Assembly (NCBI GenBank): GCA_016713535.1
Contig: JADJOY010000017.1
Coordinates: 159,234-223,233 of the forward strand
From: JADJOY01 sp016713535 [NCBI: Deltaproteobacteria bacterium]
GTDB lineage: Bacteria; JADJOY01
Direction of reading: 5' to 3'
Length of the DNA stretch: 64,000 nt
Below, one piece after another: positions 45,010 through 54,322 of this stretch. Each line of letters begins with the position of its first letter. The first letter of the stretch is position 1. Below the pieces are notes generated by a model. The model did not search any database. It was not told the origin of the DNA and worked only from the letters and a program-made list of their open reading frames with translations. The position numbers and the translations under genes are program-made.

Positions 45010-46185
45010 ATGGCCGTCGCCGCCACCCGTCAGCCCCTGAGCCGCACTCCAGCCGAGCCGCGCGCGCGGATTCTCCTCGCCGACGACGAGGTGCAGCTCG
45101 CGCGGAACTTGAGGCTCTTGCTCGAGCGCGACGGCTACCGCGTCGAGACCGTCTCGAGCGGCGACGAGGCCATCGAGCGCCTCGCCAAGAACAGCTACGA
45201 CCTGCTCATCACGGACCTGATCATGCCGGGCACCGACGGCGCCCAGCTCATGGTCCACGTCAACCGCGAGTACCCGGCCACGCCTGTGATCGTGATCACC
45301 GGCTACGGCTCGATGGAGTCGGCGGTCGCCGCGATCCGCCAGGGAGCCTACGACTACCTCACCAAGCCCTTCGATTACGAGATCATGAAGATCACGATCG
45401 AGAAGGCGCTGGAGCGGCAGCGGCTCAAGGCGGAGCTCTCGAAGTACACCGAGCAGCTCGAGGAGAAGGTCCTCGACCGCACCCGCGAGATCGAGGAGAT
45501 GCAGGTGCGGCTGATGCGCTTCGAGCGCCTCGCCGCGGTCGGCGAGCTGGTCAGCGTGATCGCCCACGAGGTGCGCAACCCGCTGGTGGCGATCGGCGGC
45601 TTCGCGCGCCGGCTCAAGAAGGGCGCCAGCGACGCCGTCGAGACCGCCAAGCTCGCGGCGATCATCGTCGAGGAGGTCGACCGCCTCGAGAAAATCCTGA
45701 AGTCGATGCTGGATTTCGCGAAGTCGTCGCGGCCGACACTCAGGCCGGAGGACCCCACCCGGCTGGTGGCGAAGAGCCTGGTGCTCTTCGAGGGCGAGAT
45801 CAAACGCGCCGGTGTCGAGCTCAAGGTCGAGTTCGAGCCCAACCTCCCCGAGGTCATGCTCGACGGCGATCAGATCCGCGGCGTGATCCTCAACCTGGTG
45901 CTCAACGCCGTGCAGGCCATGCCGCGCGGCGGGCGGCTCACGATCCGCACCACGCGCAGCGGCGACGGCGCGGCGATCGAGGTCGAGGACACCGGGCTCG
46001 GCATCACCGAGGACAAGCTCGCGCACCTCTTCGACCCTTTCTTCACCACCAAGCCCACCGGCACCGGGCTCGGCCTCGCGATCGCGCAGAAGACCATCCA
46101 CGGCCACGGCGGACGGCTGGAGGTCTCGAGCCAGGTGGGGAGGGGCTCGCTGTTCAAGATCGTCCTCCCCGCGATGGCGCGCTGA
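45010..46185 (+). CDS. Receiver-domain histidine kinase
   Basis: The 391 residues are arranged receiver first: ARILLADDEVQLARNLRLLLERDGY, phospho-Asp in DLLITDLIMPGTDG, Thr in VITGYGS, Lys in YLTKPFDYE. A coiled coil follows, then HisKA (LAAVGELVSVIAHEVRNPLVAIGGFARRLK with the phospho-His), and HATPase (LNLVLNAVQAMPRGG, DTGLGITEDKL, TGTGLGLAIAQKTIHGHGG). There is no membrane segment, so it is a cytoplasmic phosphorelay protein fed by another kinase. It lies 49 bases after the phosphatase operon and immediately before the 136-base repeat array. No response regulator is adjacent. Confidence 0.92.
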   Translation: MAVAATRQPLSRTPAEPRARILLADDEVQLARNLRLLLERDGYRVETVSSGDEAIERLAKNSYDLLITDLIMPGTDGAQLMVHVNREYPATPVIVITGYGSMESAVAAIRQGAYDYLTKPFDYEIMKITIEKALERQRLKAELSKYTEQLEEKVLDRTREIEEMQVRLMRFERLAAVGELVSVIAHEVRNPLVAIGGFARRLKKGASDAVETAKLAAIIVEEVDRLEKILKSMLDFAKSSRPTLRPEDPTRLVAKSLVLFEGEIKRAGVELKVEFEPNLPEVMLDGDQIRGVILNLVLNAVQAMPRGGRLTIRTTRSGDGAAIEVEDTGLGITEDKLAHLFDPFFTTKPTGTGLGLAIAQKTIHGHGGRLEVSSQVGRGSLFKIVLPAMAR

Positions 46186-46199
46186 AGCAGCGCGGCGCA

Positions 46200-47236
46200 C
46201 GCGCCCCGGGAGGGGCACGCGTCCGCGTGCCCGGCGAAGGGCAGAGGCCCCTGCGTCAGACCGGTGGTGCAGCGAACGACGGGATGGGCGATGTAGCGGC
46301 GTTGCGTGTCGGCGGTCGCGCGACGCGCGACCCTCCGCACCTCGGGAGGGGCACGCGTCCGCGTGCCCGGCGAGAGAGGCCCTGCGTCAGACCGGTGGTA
46401 CAGCGAACGACGGGATGGGCGATGTAGCGGCGTTGCGTGTCGGCGGTCGCGCGACGCGCGACCCTCCGCGCCCCGGGAGGGGCACGCGTCCGCGTGCCCG
46501 GCGAAGGGCAGAGGCCCCTGCGTCAGACCGGTCGTACAGCGAACGACGGGATCGGCGATGTAGCGGCGTTGCGTGTCGGCGGTCGCGCGACGCGCGACCC
46601 TGTGCGCCCCGGGAGGGGCACGCGTCCGCGTGCCCGGCGAAGGGCAGAGGCCCCTGCGTCGGGCCGGTGGTACAGCGAACGACGGGATGGGCGATGTAGC
46701 GGTGTTGCGTGTCGGCGGTCGCGCGACGCGCGACCCTCCGCACCTCGGGAGGGGCAGAGGCCCCTGCGTCAGACCGGTGGTACAGCGAACAGGATGGGCG
46801 ATGTAGCGGCTTCGGGCGGTCCCGGCGGGGCCGGCGGTCGCGCGACGCGCGACCTCCGCACCGGGAGGGGCACGCGTCCCCGGGCCCGGGCGGGGGGGAG
46901 GCCCCTGCGTCGGGCCGGTCGTGCAGCGAACGACGGGATGGGCGATGTAGCGGTGTTGCGTGTCGGCGGTCGCGCGACGCGCGACCCTCCGCACCTCGGG
47001 AGGGGCACGCGTCCCTGCGTCAGGCCGGTGGTACAGCGAACGACGGGATGGGCGATGTAGCGGCGTTGCGTGTCGGCGGTCGCGCGACGCGCGACCCTCC
47101 GCACCTCGGGAGGGGCACGCGTCCGCGTGCCCGGCGAAGGGCAGAGGCCCCTGCGTCAGACCGGTCGTACAGCGAACGACGGGATCGGCGATGTAGCGGC
47201 GTTGCGTGTCGGCGGTCGCGCGACGCGCGACCCTCC
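46200..47236. repeat. Tandem array of about eight 136-base units
   Basis: A landmark (GATGTAGCGG) recurs at 46290, 46421, 46557, 46693, 46800, 46944, 47054 and 47190, spacings 131, 136, 136, 107, 144, 110 and 136. Each unit holds GGGAGGGGCACGCGTCC then GCGTGCCCGGCGA (a hairpin with a TCC-containing loop), GCGTCAGACCGGT, GTACAGCGAACGACGGGAT and GTCGGCGGTCGCGCGACGCGCGACC. Copies 5, 6 and 7 are degenerate. Because 136 is not a multiple of three, open frames through the array change phase each unit and are not genes. Confidence 0.9.
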
Positions 47237-47256
47237 GACGCGATCGACGAGTCCGG

Positions 47257-47451
47257 CTACTTGACCACTCGGAGGTCGGGCTTGTTCATCTCGCGCTCGG
47301 AGTCGACGAGGAGCTGATCGAAGTCGACCTCGAGGTACGCGGTGAGCTTGCAGAGCATGTGACCGAGCAGGTTGACCTGGTACTGCAGCAGGTCGACGGT
47401 CTTCTCGAGGTCTTCGGTGGCGCGGGGGCGAACACTGCGGACGATGCTCAT
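47257..47451 (-). CDS. Small conserved-looking helical protein (64 aa)
   Basis: This 64-residue protein has a basic start (MSIVRSVRPRATEDLEK) and one long amphipathic helix (TVDLLQYQVNLLGHMLCKLTAYLEVDFDQLLVDSEREMNK). There is no signal peptide or known motif. It is supported as a gene by codon-like composition, a good site (GGAAGAGG about 11 bases before the ATG at 47451) and the strongest minus-strand promoter in the window (47494-47522). It lies at the edge of the 136-base repeat array, 6 bases beyond its last recognisable piece. The function is unknown. Confidence 0.75.
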   Translation of the reverse strand: MSIVRSVRPRATEDLEKTVDLLQYQVNLLGHMLCKLTAYLEVDFDQLLVDSEREMNKPDLRVVK

Positions 47452-47493
47452 GGTGACGCCTCTTCCATCCCTGCAGATGAGCGAAGCGGCGCG

Positions 47494-47522
47494 ATTATAG
47501 CGACGCCCCTTCGGGCCAACAA
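47494..47522 (-). promoter_or_regulatory. Sigma-70 promoter of the 64-aa gene
   Basis: On the minus strand TTGTTG (complement of 47517-47522), a 17-base spacer and a perfect TATAAT (complement of 47494-47499) lie 43 bases before the ATG at 47451. Confidence 0.75.
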
Positions 47523-47541
47523 CCGCGATTTTCGCCGCATT

Positions 47542-48627
47542 TCACGCGCTTTCCCCGATGTCGAGCATGCGCGCCAGCGCGCTCCGCGCGGGCTCGGCGA
47601 GGCGCTCGTCGATGGCCATCGGCGGCGCCGCGGCGCAGTCGTCGAGGTGGTCGAGGACGTGGAGCGTGCCGCCCAGGGTGATCGAGTACATCGAGCCGCA
47701 GAAGGTCGTGGCGAGCGGCTTGAACGTGCGATCGGGGATCTCCGCCGCGAGGTTCTCGACGGCGTGGATCTCGCTGCCGAGCACCACGGTCGAGTGGCGT
47801 GGGCGCGCCGCCGCGAGCTCGGCGAGGGTCGCGAGCGGTCCCGCGCCATCCGCCGCCGCCACCACCTCGCCCGGCAGGTCCTGCTGCACCAGCACGGTCG
47901 CGCCCGGGCTCGCCGCGCGCGCCGCGGCGACGTCGGCGACGCGGAACTGGGCGAGGATCGCGCACGGGTTGGCGATGCAGATCACCCGCGCGTGCTCGAG
48001 CGCCGCTTCGCTCGGCGGCTCGTCCTCGCGCCACGCGAGGATCTGGTCGGGCGTCAGGCCCGCCTTCGCCGCCACGTTCGCGAGCAAGCTGGGATCGGGC
48101 GACCACAGCACCCGCTCGGCGATGCCGAGCCCCCACGCGAGCAGCCGCGCCGCGTTCGAGCTGCCCACGGTGGCGCCGCCGAGCTCGCCGGCGAGGGCCT
48201 TCACCTCGAGCGAGCTGGTCACGCTCACCAGCGGCAGCAGCCGGTCGTAGGGGCGGCGCGCGCGGATCGCGTCGATCGCGGTCTCGAGGCGCGCCCGCGC
48301 GATCGGGTCGGACATCGGGCAGCCGGCCTCGGGGTCGACCCACCACACGCCACTCTCGGGCGGCATCAAGAGTCGCGCGTTCTCGGCGACGAAGCGCACC
48401 GACGCGCACACCACCCGCTTCGGCCACGGTCGGCGCGCGGCACGCGCGGCGAGGGCGACACCGTCGCCGTGGAAGGTCGCGAGATCGACCAGCGCGGCGC
48501 GCTGGTAGAGGTGCGCCCACAGCCCGAGCGCCGCGCCCTGCTTGCGCAGGTGCTCGCGGATGCGCGCGCCCGCCGTCGCCTCGTCGAGGAACAGGTAATC
48601 GGGCGGCAAGTAGAGATCGTCGCGCAT
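47542..48627 (-). CDS. Divergent quinolinate synthase (NadA) family protein
   Basis: The 361 residues align along the length of NadA: AHLYQ (family AHxYQ), CASVRFVAENARLL, SSLEVKA, GSSNAARLL, LWSPDPSLL, GSEIHAVENL. All three 4Fe-4S cysteines appear kept: Cys103 (AGCPMSD), Cys222 (NPCAILAQF) and Cys310 (FCGSM). However, the substrate-site motif His-Pro-Glu is Gln-Gln-Asp (residues 248-250), and the Tyr-Val-Asn strand is replaced (LVSVTSS). True NadA makes quinolinate for NAD synthesis from iminoaspartate and DHAP. This protein may do a related condensation or have lost that reaction. There is no nadB or nadC nearby. Confidence 0.8.
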   Translation of the reverse strand: MRDDLYLPPDYLFLDEATAGARIREHLRKQGAALGLWAHLYQRAALVDLATFHGDGVALAARAARRPWPKRVVCASVRFVAENARLLMPPESGVWWVDPEAGCPMSDPIARARLETAIDAIRARRPYDRLLPLVSVTSSLEVKALAGELGGATVGSSNAARLLAWGLGIAERVLWSPDPSLLANVAAKAGLTPDQILAWREDEPPSEAALEHARVICIANPCAILAQFRVADVAAARAASPGATVLVQQDLPGEVVAAADGAGPLATLAELAAARPRHSTVVLGSEIHAVENLAAEIPDRTFKPLATTFCGSMYSITLGGTLHVLDHLDDCAAAPPMAIDERLAEPARSALARMLDIGESA

Positions 48628-48749
48628 CGAGCCGGAGGGGGAGGGGGAGGGCGCCGTGGGGCGGGCGCGAGAGGGAAGAAGCGGACTTTAGCCAAGACGC
48701 GGCGCGTTGACAGGTCGGGGCGCCACTCACACACTCCGCGCCCACCGTC

Positions 48750-49547
48750 ATGGCCACGCGCAGATCCAAGCCGACGCCCGAAGACCGCGAGCAGGCGATC
48801 CGCGGCCGCGAAGGATCGCGGCCCTCCAGCCCCTCGCGTGGAGGGCTGCGGTCCCTCGCAGCCGTGCCTGACCCAGCCGCCAAGAGCGGCGTGCGCTGGT
48901 TGCTCGCGCGCCTCGAAGCCGCGCACCCCGACGCCCACTGCGCCCTCGACTTCCGCACCCCGCTCGAGCTGCTGGTGGCGACGATCCTCTCGGCGCAGTG
49001 CACCGACAAGCGCGTGAACCTGGTCACGCCCGCGCTCTTCGCGCGCTACCCGGACGCCCACGCCTTCGCCACCGCCGACGCCCGCGAGCTCGAGAAGATG
49101 ATCCAGAGCACGGGCTTCTTCCGCTCCAAGGCGCGCTCGATCCAGCACGCCACGCGGCGCATCGTCGACCTTCACGGCGGCGAGGTGCCGCGCACCCTCG
49201 AGGAGCTCGTCGAGCTCGGCGGGGTGGGGCGGAAGACCGCGAACGTGGTGCTCGGCAACGCCTTCGGCGTGCCGGGGATCACCGTGGACACCCACCTCGG
49301 ACGGGTCGCGCGGCGCCTCGGGCTCACGCGCCACGAGGACCCGGTCAAGGTCGAGAGCGACCTCGCCCGGCTCGTCCCGCGGCCCAAGTGGACGATCTTC
49401 TCGCACCAGATGATCTTCCACGGGCGCCGCATCTGCGCCGCGCGGAAGCCCGACTGCGCGGTGTGTCCGCTCAGCAACCGCTGCGCGTTCGCCGGCGGCG
49501 CGGGCGTGCTGGCGGCCCCCAGGCCGCGCCGCGCGGCGGCACCGTGA
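48750..49547 (+). CDS. nth: Endonuclease III with repeat-derived N-terminal segment
   Basis: This 265-residue DNA glycosylase/AP lyase removes oxidised pyrimidines. It shows the helix-hairpin-helix with the catalytic Lys ([17 protein letters not shown]), the catalytic Asp in [14 protein letters not shown], and the C-terminal 4Fe-4S loop [17 protein letters not shown] (Cys-X6-Cys-X2-Cys-X5-Cys). Residues about 17-40 ([20 protein letters not shown]) are encoded by two hairpin repeats at 48804-48863 and have no counterpart in ordinary Nth. A start downstream of the repeats is possible, but no ATG lies before [13 protein letters not shown]. The stop overlaps rsmA by GTGA. Confidence 0.94.
   Translation: MATRRSKPTPEDREQAIRGREGSRPSSPSRGGLRSLAAVPDPAAKSGVRWLLARLEAAHPDAHCALDFRTPLELLVATILSAQCTDKRVNLVTPALFARYPDAHAFATADARELEKMIQSTGFFRSKARSIQHATRRIVDLHGGEVPRTLEELVELGGVGRKTANVVLGNAFGVPGITVDTHLGRVARRLGLTRHEDPVKVESDLARLVPRPKWTIFSHQMIFHGRRICAARKPDCAVCPLSNRCAFAGGAGVLAAPRPRRAAAP
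48804..48863. repeat. Two hairpin elements inside the nth coding region
   Basis: An inverted-orientation element GGCCGCGA-AGGA-TCGCGGCC followed by CTCCAG (48804-48829) is followed by a direct one, GGAG then GGCTGCG-GTCCCT-CGCAGCC (48844-48863). They are translated in frame as GREGSRPSS and GGLRSLAA. Confidence 0.85.
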
Positions 49548-50452
49548 AGCGCGGCCACGGGAAGGGCCGCGGTCGCGGCGGCTACGGGCGCCCCGCGGCC
49601 GGCGGCCGGGACGCGGGCGCGGCGCCCGGGCCGGCCGGCGCGTGGCCGGGCGGTCGCCCGCCGGCGCTCGAGCGCTTCTCGCAGAACTTCCTGGTCGACC
49701 CGAACACCTCGCGCAAGATCGTCGACGCGGCGCGCGTGGGTGCCGGCGACGCGGTGCTCGAGATCGGCCCCGGCCACGGCGCCCTCACCACGATCCTCGC
49801 CGAGCGCGTGGGGCGGCTCAGGCTGGTCGAGATCGATCGCGCGCTGGTGTGGGCGCTCGCCGAGCGCTACCAGGACGAGCCGCGCGTCGAGGTGATCGCG
49901 GCGGACGTGCTCGAGGTGGGGCTCGAGGCGCTCCTCGCGGGCGCCGCGCGCTGGCACGTGGTGGCGAACCTGCCGTACAGGATCACCAGCCCGATCCTGT
50001 TCGCCCTCCTCGACGTGGCGCCGCGGCTCGCAGCCGCGACCCTCATGGTGCAGCGCGAGGTCGCGGAGCGCGTGGTCGCGGACGTCGGCACGGCGGAGTG
50101 GGGGACCTTGAGCGTCCACTGCCAGCGGCTCGCCGACGCCGCGGTGCTGTTCGACGTGCCGCCGAGTGTGTTCCGGCCGCGCCCGGCGGTGATGTCATCG
50201 GTGCTCAGGCTCCAGTTCCTGGAGGCGCCGCGCGTGAGCGTGGCGGACGAGGCGCAGTTTCGGCGCACGGTGCGCGCCGCGTTCGGCCATCGCAGGAAGA
50301 CGCTCCGCAACTCGCTCATGAGCGGCGGCTGGGACGCGAGCGAGATCGACGCGGCGGCGGCGCGGCTCGGGCTCGACCTGGTGCGGCGCGGCGAGACGCT
50401 CACGCTCGACGAGCTCGCCGCCCTCGCCGACGCGCTACCGATCGAGCGGTAG
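49544..50452 (+). CDS. rsmA: 16S rRNA (adenine1518/1519-N6)-dimethyltransferase
   Basis: This 302-residue protein has a Gly/Arg-rich N-terminal extension of about 40 residues ([14 protein letters not shown]), then the family start [14 protein letters not shown]. The SAM-binding motif [26 protein letters not shown], the catalytic [11 protein letters not shown] and [10 protein letters not shown] follow, with the C-terminal helical domain [20 protein letters not shown]. It dimethylates two adjacent adenines near the 3' end of 16S rRNA, a late 30S assembly check. The start is GTG 49544, overlapping the nth stop by four bases. Confidence 0.95.
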   Translation: MKRGHGKGRGRGGYGRPAAGGRDAGAAPGPAGAWPGGRPPALERFSQNFLVDPNTSRKIVDAARVGAGDAVLEIGPGHGALTTILAERVGRLRLVEIDRALVWALAERYQDEPRVEVIAADVLEVGLEALLAGAARWHVVANLPYRITSPILFALLDVAPRLAAATLMVQREVAERVVADVGTAEWGTLSVHCQRLADAAVLFDVPPSVFRPRPAVMSSVLRLQFLEAPRVSVADEAQFRRTVRAAFGHRRKTLRNSLMSGGWDASEIDAAAARLGLDLVRRGETLTLDELAALADALPIER

Positions 50453-50816
50453 GCGTACAGGGATCGGTCGCCCGCGGGAACGCAGGCGCCGGTGCCCCTC
50501 GCCGGGCACGCAGACGCGTGCCCCTCCGACGTCGCCGGGAGGGGGTTCGTTCCAGGTACGACGCTGGCGTGCGACGGAGCGCACGCGCTCCAGCCGACCG
50601 CCGCGTCGATCGCCCCCGGGAGGGGCGCGCGTCGCGCGCCCGGCGATACGCCTCGACGTCACACCGTCGCGTGCGCGGGGGGGGCTGGAGGGCCGCGATC
50701 CTTCGCGGCCGCGGTGGGTTGGAGCGGAGTCGAGCGCCGCGGCGGTGAGGGACCACCGCCCTCCAGCGCAGGAACGGAATCGACCGTCTGGAGGGCCGCG
50801 ATCCTTCGGGCCGGCG
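50453..50816. repeat. Intergenic cluster of hairpin elements
   Basis: These 364 bases between rsmA and the spermidine-synthase-like gene are almost wholly repeats. There is an inverted GGGCACGCAGACGCGTGCCC element (50512-50531 region), a GGAGGGG-GCGCGCG-TC-GCGCGCCC-GGCGATACGCC element (50618-50650), CTGGAG plus GGCCGCGA-TCCT-TCGCGGCC (50685-50710), the inverted GGCGGTG-AGGGAC-CACCGCC plus CTCCAG (50741-50766), and a decayed CTGGAGGGCCGCGATCC copy (50788-50815). No gene is seen. Confidence 0.85.
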
Positions 50817-53800
50817 TCAGGGCACGTGGCTGAGCGCGGCGGCGAGGGCTTCGACCTCGCCTGGCGCGCGCGACTTCGCGGCGCACTCGAGCGCCGCCTT
50901 CGCGTCGCCGCCGCGGCCGAGCTCGCGGAGCGCCTGCGCGCGCACCCAGCAGGCCTCGGGAGCCGACGAGTCGGCGGGCAGGGCGGCGAGCGCCTTCTCG
51001 AACCGTCCGAGCGCCAGATCGTTCCGCGCGCCCTCGAGCACCAGCGCCGCGCTCGGCGGCGCCGCCGCCCCTTCGAGCACCAGCTCGGCCTCGTCGTGGC
51101 GCCCGGTGTCGACGAGCAGCTTCACGAGCGCGGTGCGCGCCACCCCGTCTCCGGGATCCTCGTCGGTCGCGCGCCTGAGCGCCGCGAGCGCGAGGTCGAG
51201 CCTCCCGCCGCCGCCGAACGTGGTCGCGGCGGCGGCGAGCACCGCCGCGTCCGCGGCCGGGTCGACCAGCCGCTTCGCCGCCTCGAGCACCGCCAGCCGC
51301 GGCTCGATCTGGAGCCGCATCCGCCCGTCCAGCTCGATCGCCTGGCCGTAGGCCTCGCGTGCCTCGTCGAGCCGGTCGGCCTGCTCGAGCGTCCAGCCCA
51401 GGTTGAACCAGCCGATCGCGAGCTGCGGCGCGCCCGCCGTCACCTTGCGCAGCGTCGCCACCGCCGCGTCGAAGTCGTGAGCGTTGAGCTCGACGCGCGC
51501 GAGGTCGAGGTGGAGCTTCACGTCGTCCGGCCGCGCCGCGAGCGCCGCCTCGAGGTTGGCGCGCTGCCACGGCGCGATCGAGAGCGTCTCGGCGTAGAAG
51601 CGGTCGTCGGGCGCCGCCACGTGCGCCTCGAAGACGCGCTCGCGGACGTTGTGGATCACGCCCTCGAGGTAGGCGCGATGCCCCTCGCGCAGCTCCTCGA
51701 CCGGCCGCGCGTTGACGTCGGCGAGACCGAGCGCGGTGATCGGCTTCTGGTACGCGAGCAATGCGCCGATGTCGGCGCTCTTCATGAAGGGCGGCAGGTC
51801 GAGCCAGAAGTCGGTGAGCGGGCGGTCGTCAGTGATCGCGGGCGCGCCCGCCGCGTAGCGCGCCAGCGCCTCGCCATCCATGACGAAGGTCTTGAGCAGC
51901 GTGGCCGGCGAGGTGAAGCCGATCGACGCCAGCGACTCTGCGACCGCGGGCGTCGCCCAGCGCTCGGCGAAGCGCGCGGTGTCGAGGACGATCGGGCTCG
52001 GGCTGCCGATCAGGATCCCCTCGGCCGCGTGCGGCAGCCAGAGCTGTGCGTTCGGGAACACGTCCACGAAGCTGCGCACGCTCATGCGCACCTCGAGCTC
52101 GCTCTGGTCGTGGAGCGGCAGCCACTGGGCGACGATCCCGTCCTCGGCGAGGCGCTCGCGCGCGAGCGCGTAGAACTCGCGGCTGTAGAGCTGGTAGGTG
52201 CCCGCCTGGCGCGGCGGCGGCGGCTCTGCGGTGATGACGTCGAAGCGCTGCGCGGAGGCGAGCAGCACCTGACGCCCGTCGCCGATCCGCACTCGCGCGT
52301 TGGGGCGCGTCAGCACGTCGCCGTTCGCCTCGGCGAAGAGCGGCGCCGCCTCGAGCACCGTCGCGGAGAGCTCCGCGCACTGGCTCTGCTCGACCTCGGG
52401 GTGGAGCGCGGTGGCGCCGAAGGTCATGCCGGTGCCGAAGCAGATCGTCAGCACTCGCTCGGGGTTCCTGGCGAGCAGGACCGGCAGGTGGCCGAGCAGC
52501 TTCATGTAGCGCTGGCCGTCGAAGAAGGTGCCGGTCATCGACGAGCCGTTGGTGTAGAGGCGCAGCGCGCCCTGGTTCCGGAACGCCTCGTAGCGGTGGA
52601 CGCTCACGGTGGAGGTGCGGCCCCTCGAGGAAGAAGACCGGCTCGGGAGACTCGTCGGGGCCGTGCACTCCCGCGAAGAGCGGCGCCAGGAAGCGCGCCT
52701 TCGACGAGCCGCCGGCGAGGCCCACCACCACCAGGCCGGCGATCCCGGCCAGCACCACCAGGCGGCGCCGCGCCGCCGTGTCGGCGAGCAGCAGCGTGCC
52801 GACGGTCGCGCTCACCAGCGCCAGCGCCCACAAGCTCGACTCGGTGCCGAGGACCGGGATCAGCACGAACGCGGTGGCGAGGCTGCCCGCGATCGAGCCC
52901 AGCGTGTTGAGCGCGTAGAGCCCGCCCACGTCGCGGCCGACGCGCGCCGCGAGCGCCGCGCCGATGCGGGTGCCGAGCGGGAAGATCGCGCCGAGGAGCA
53001 GCGTGGGCAGGCCCATCAGCGCGAGCCCGGTGAGCGACGCCGAGACCACGAACGAGCCGGTGCTCTCGGCGACGCTCGCCGCCGCGCGGCTGAGCGGCAG
53101 GAAGGTCGCGACGCTGAGCGCCACCGCCTGGCCGTGGAAGATGGCGAGCAGGCCGAGCGCCCGGACCGGGTGGGTGATGCGATCGGCCCAGCGCGACACC
53201 GCGTAGCTGCCGAGCGCCAGGCCCACGAGGAAGACCGTGAGCATCAGCGAGAACGCGTACACGGTCGAACCCACCGAGAACTGCAGCACCCGCGTCCAGA
53301 TCCCCTCGAGGGCGAGGCCGACGAAGCCGCTGGTGATGACCGCGAGCCACACGCGGCGCAGGTCGGCGCGCGCCGCGACGGACGCGGAGCCGGGCTCGGG
53401 CTCGGCGTCGGCCGGCGAGAGCGGCGCGGAGGCCGGCGCCGGCGCGGGTGCGGGCTCGGCGACACCGCCGCGCGCGAGCAGCGCGACCACCACGCCCACC
53501 GCCACGTTCCCCGCCGCGGCGAGCGCGGCGGTGCGGTGGAGGCCGAGGTGGCCGAGCGCCCAGAAGCCGGCGCCCGCGCAGCCGAGCGCGGCGCCCAGCG
53601 TGTTGAGCGCGTAGAGGCGGCCGATCTCGCCGCCCACGTGCGAGCCGCCGCCGCGACCGCCGCCATCGTCGTCGCGGGCGATGCGCGCCCGCGCCACCAC
53701 CGGCAAGGTGGCGCCCATGAGCGCCGTCGGCACGGTCACGGTCGCGAACGCGAACGCGAACCGCACCAGCGCGAAGCTCGTGCCTTGGGCTCCCATGCTG

Positions 53801-54108
53801 CGCGCCAGCCCGCGATACGCGGGGCCGAGCGAGCCGAAGAGGTACGTGGCCGCGAGCGCCGCGCAGCCGATGCCGACCTCGATCGCGCCGTAGAGGCGCA
53901 GCGGGTGGCGGCTGCGGTCGGCCACCGCGCCGATCCAGCGGCTGCCGAGCGAGAGCCCGAGCATGAAGGCGGCGAGGACCGTCGCCACCGCCTCGGTGGT
54001 GTTGCCGAGCAGCAGCGAGAGCTGCCGCACCCAGATGACCTGGTAGACGAGCCCGCACACCCCCGACAGGAAAAACGCCGGGTAGAGCAACCCCCGGTTA
54101 CGCGTCAT
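50817..54108 (-). CDS. Fused transporter-like / spermidine-synthase-like / TPR protein, one frameshift
   Basis: From ATG 54108 the protein (about 1097 residues when repaired) has 12 or more membrane helices of the MFS type (MTRNRGLLYPAFFLSGVCGLVYQVIWVRQL; LYALNTLGAALGCAGAG twice). A spermidine-synthase-like methyltransferase fold follows (VLTICFGTGMTFGATALHPEVEQSQCAELS, VITAEPPPP, REFYALARERLAEDGIVAQW, ITDDRPLTDFW), then C-terminal TPR helices to 50817. The break is at a CCCC run (52621-52624): removing one base joins FFLEG to RTSTVSVHRYEAF. Such fusions are widespread in delta-type genomes. They are annotated as polyamine aminopropyltransferases, but activity is generally unproven. Confidence 0.87.
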
Positions 54109-54110
54109 GG

Positions 54111-54300
54111 GGTCTGGAGGGCTGCGGTCCCTCGCAGCCGGGCGTGGCGGTCGCGAAGGATCGCGACCCTCCAGCCGCTCGCGTGGAGGGCTGCGGTCCC
54201 TCGCAGCCGCGCAATCGAAAGGCTGGAGCGTCGGCGCTCCGTCGCCGACCCAGCGCTCGAAGGAGCGCCGGCGGCCGACGGAGCGGCCGCGCTCCAAACG
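54111..54300. repeat. Intergenic cluster of five hairpin elements
   Basis: In order: CTGGAG + GGCTGCG-GTCCCT-CGCAGCC (54114-54139); inverted GGTCGCGA-AGGA-TCGCGACC + CTCCAG (54149-54174); GGAG + GGCTGCG-GTCCCT-CGCAGCC (54185-54208); CTGGAGC + GTCGGCG-CTCCGT-CGCCGAC (54223-54249); inverted GCGGCCG-ACGGAG-CGGCCGC + GCTCCAA (54271-54297). Each has a different stem with matched arms. The cluster separates the spermidine-synthase-like gene from the acyl-CoA synthetase. Confidence 0.88.
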
Positions 54301-54322
54301 CGGCCACCGAGAACCTTCCCCC

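Noticed and set aside
46200-47236. CRISPR array
   Set aside because: Units are 136 bases with no unique spacers of constant length, and there are no cas genes.
46227-47317. Chain of overlapping frames reading VARRATLR and similar phrases
   Set aside because: They are phase-cycled translations of the 136-base tandem unit; the unit length is not a multiple of three and no stable protein would result.
47542-48627. NadA-like protein missing its second cluster cysteine
   Set aside because: A first alignment placed the missing Cys in the EDEPP segment. Realigning on the following AQF shows NPC at 220-222 as the family Gly-X-Cys, so all three cysteines are present.
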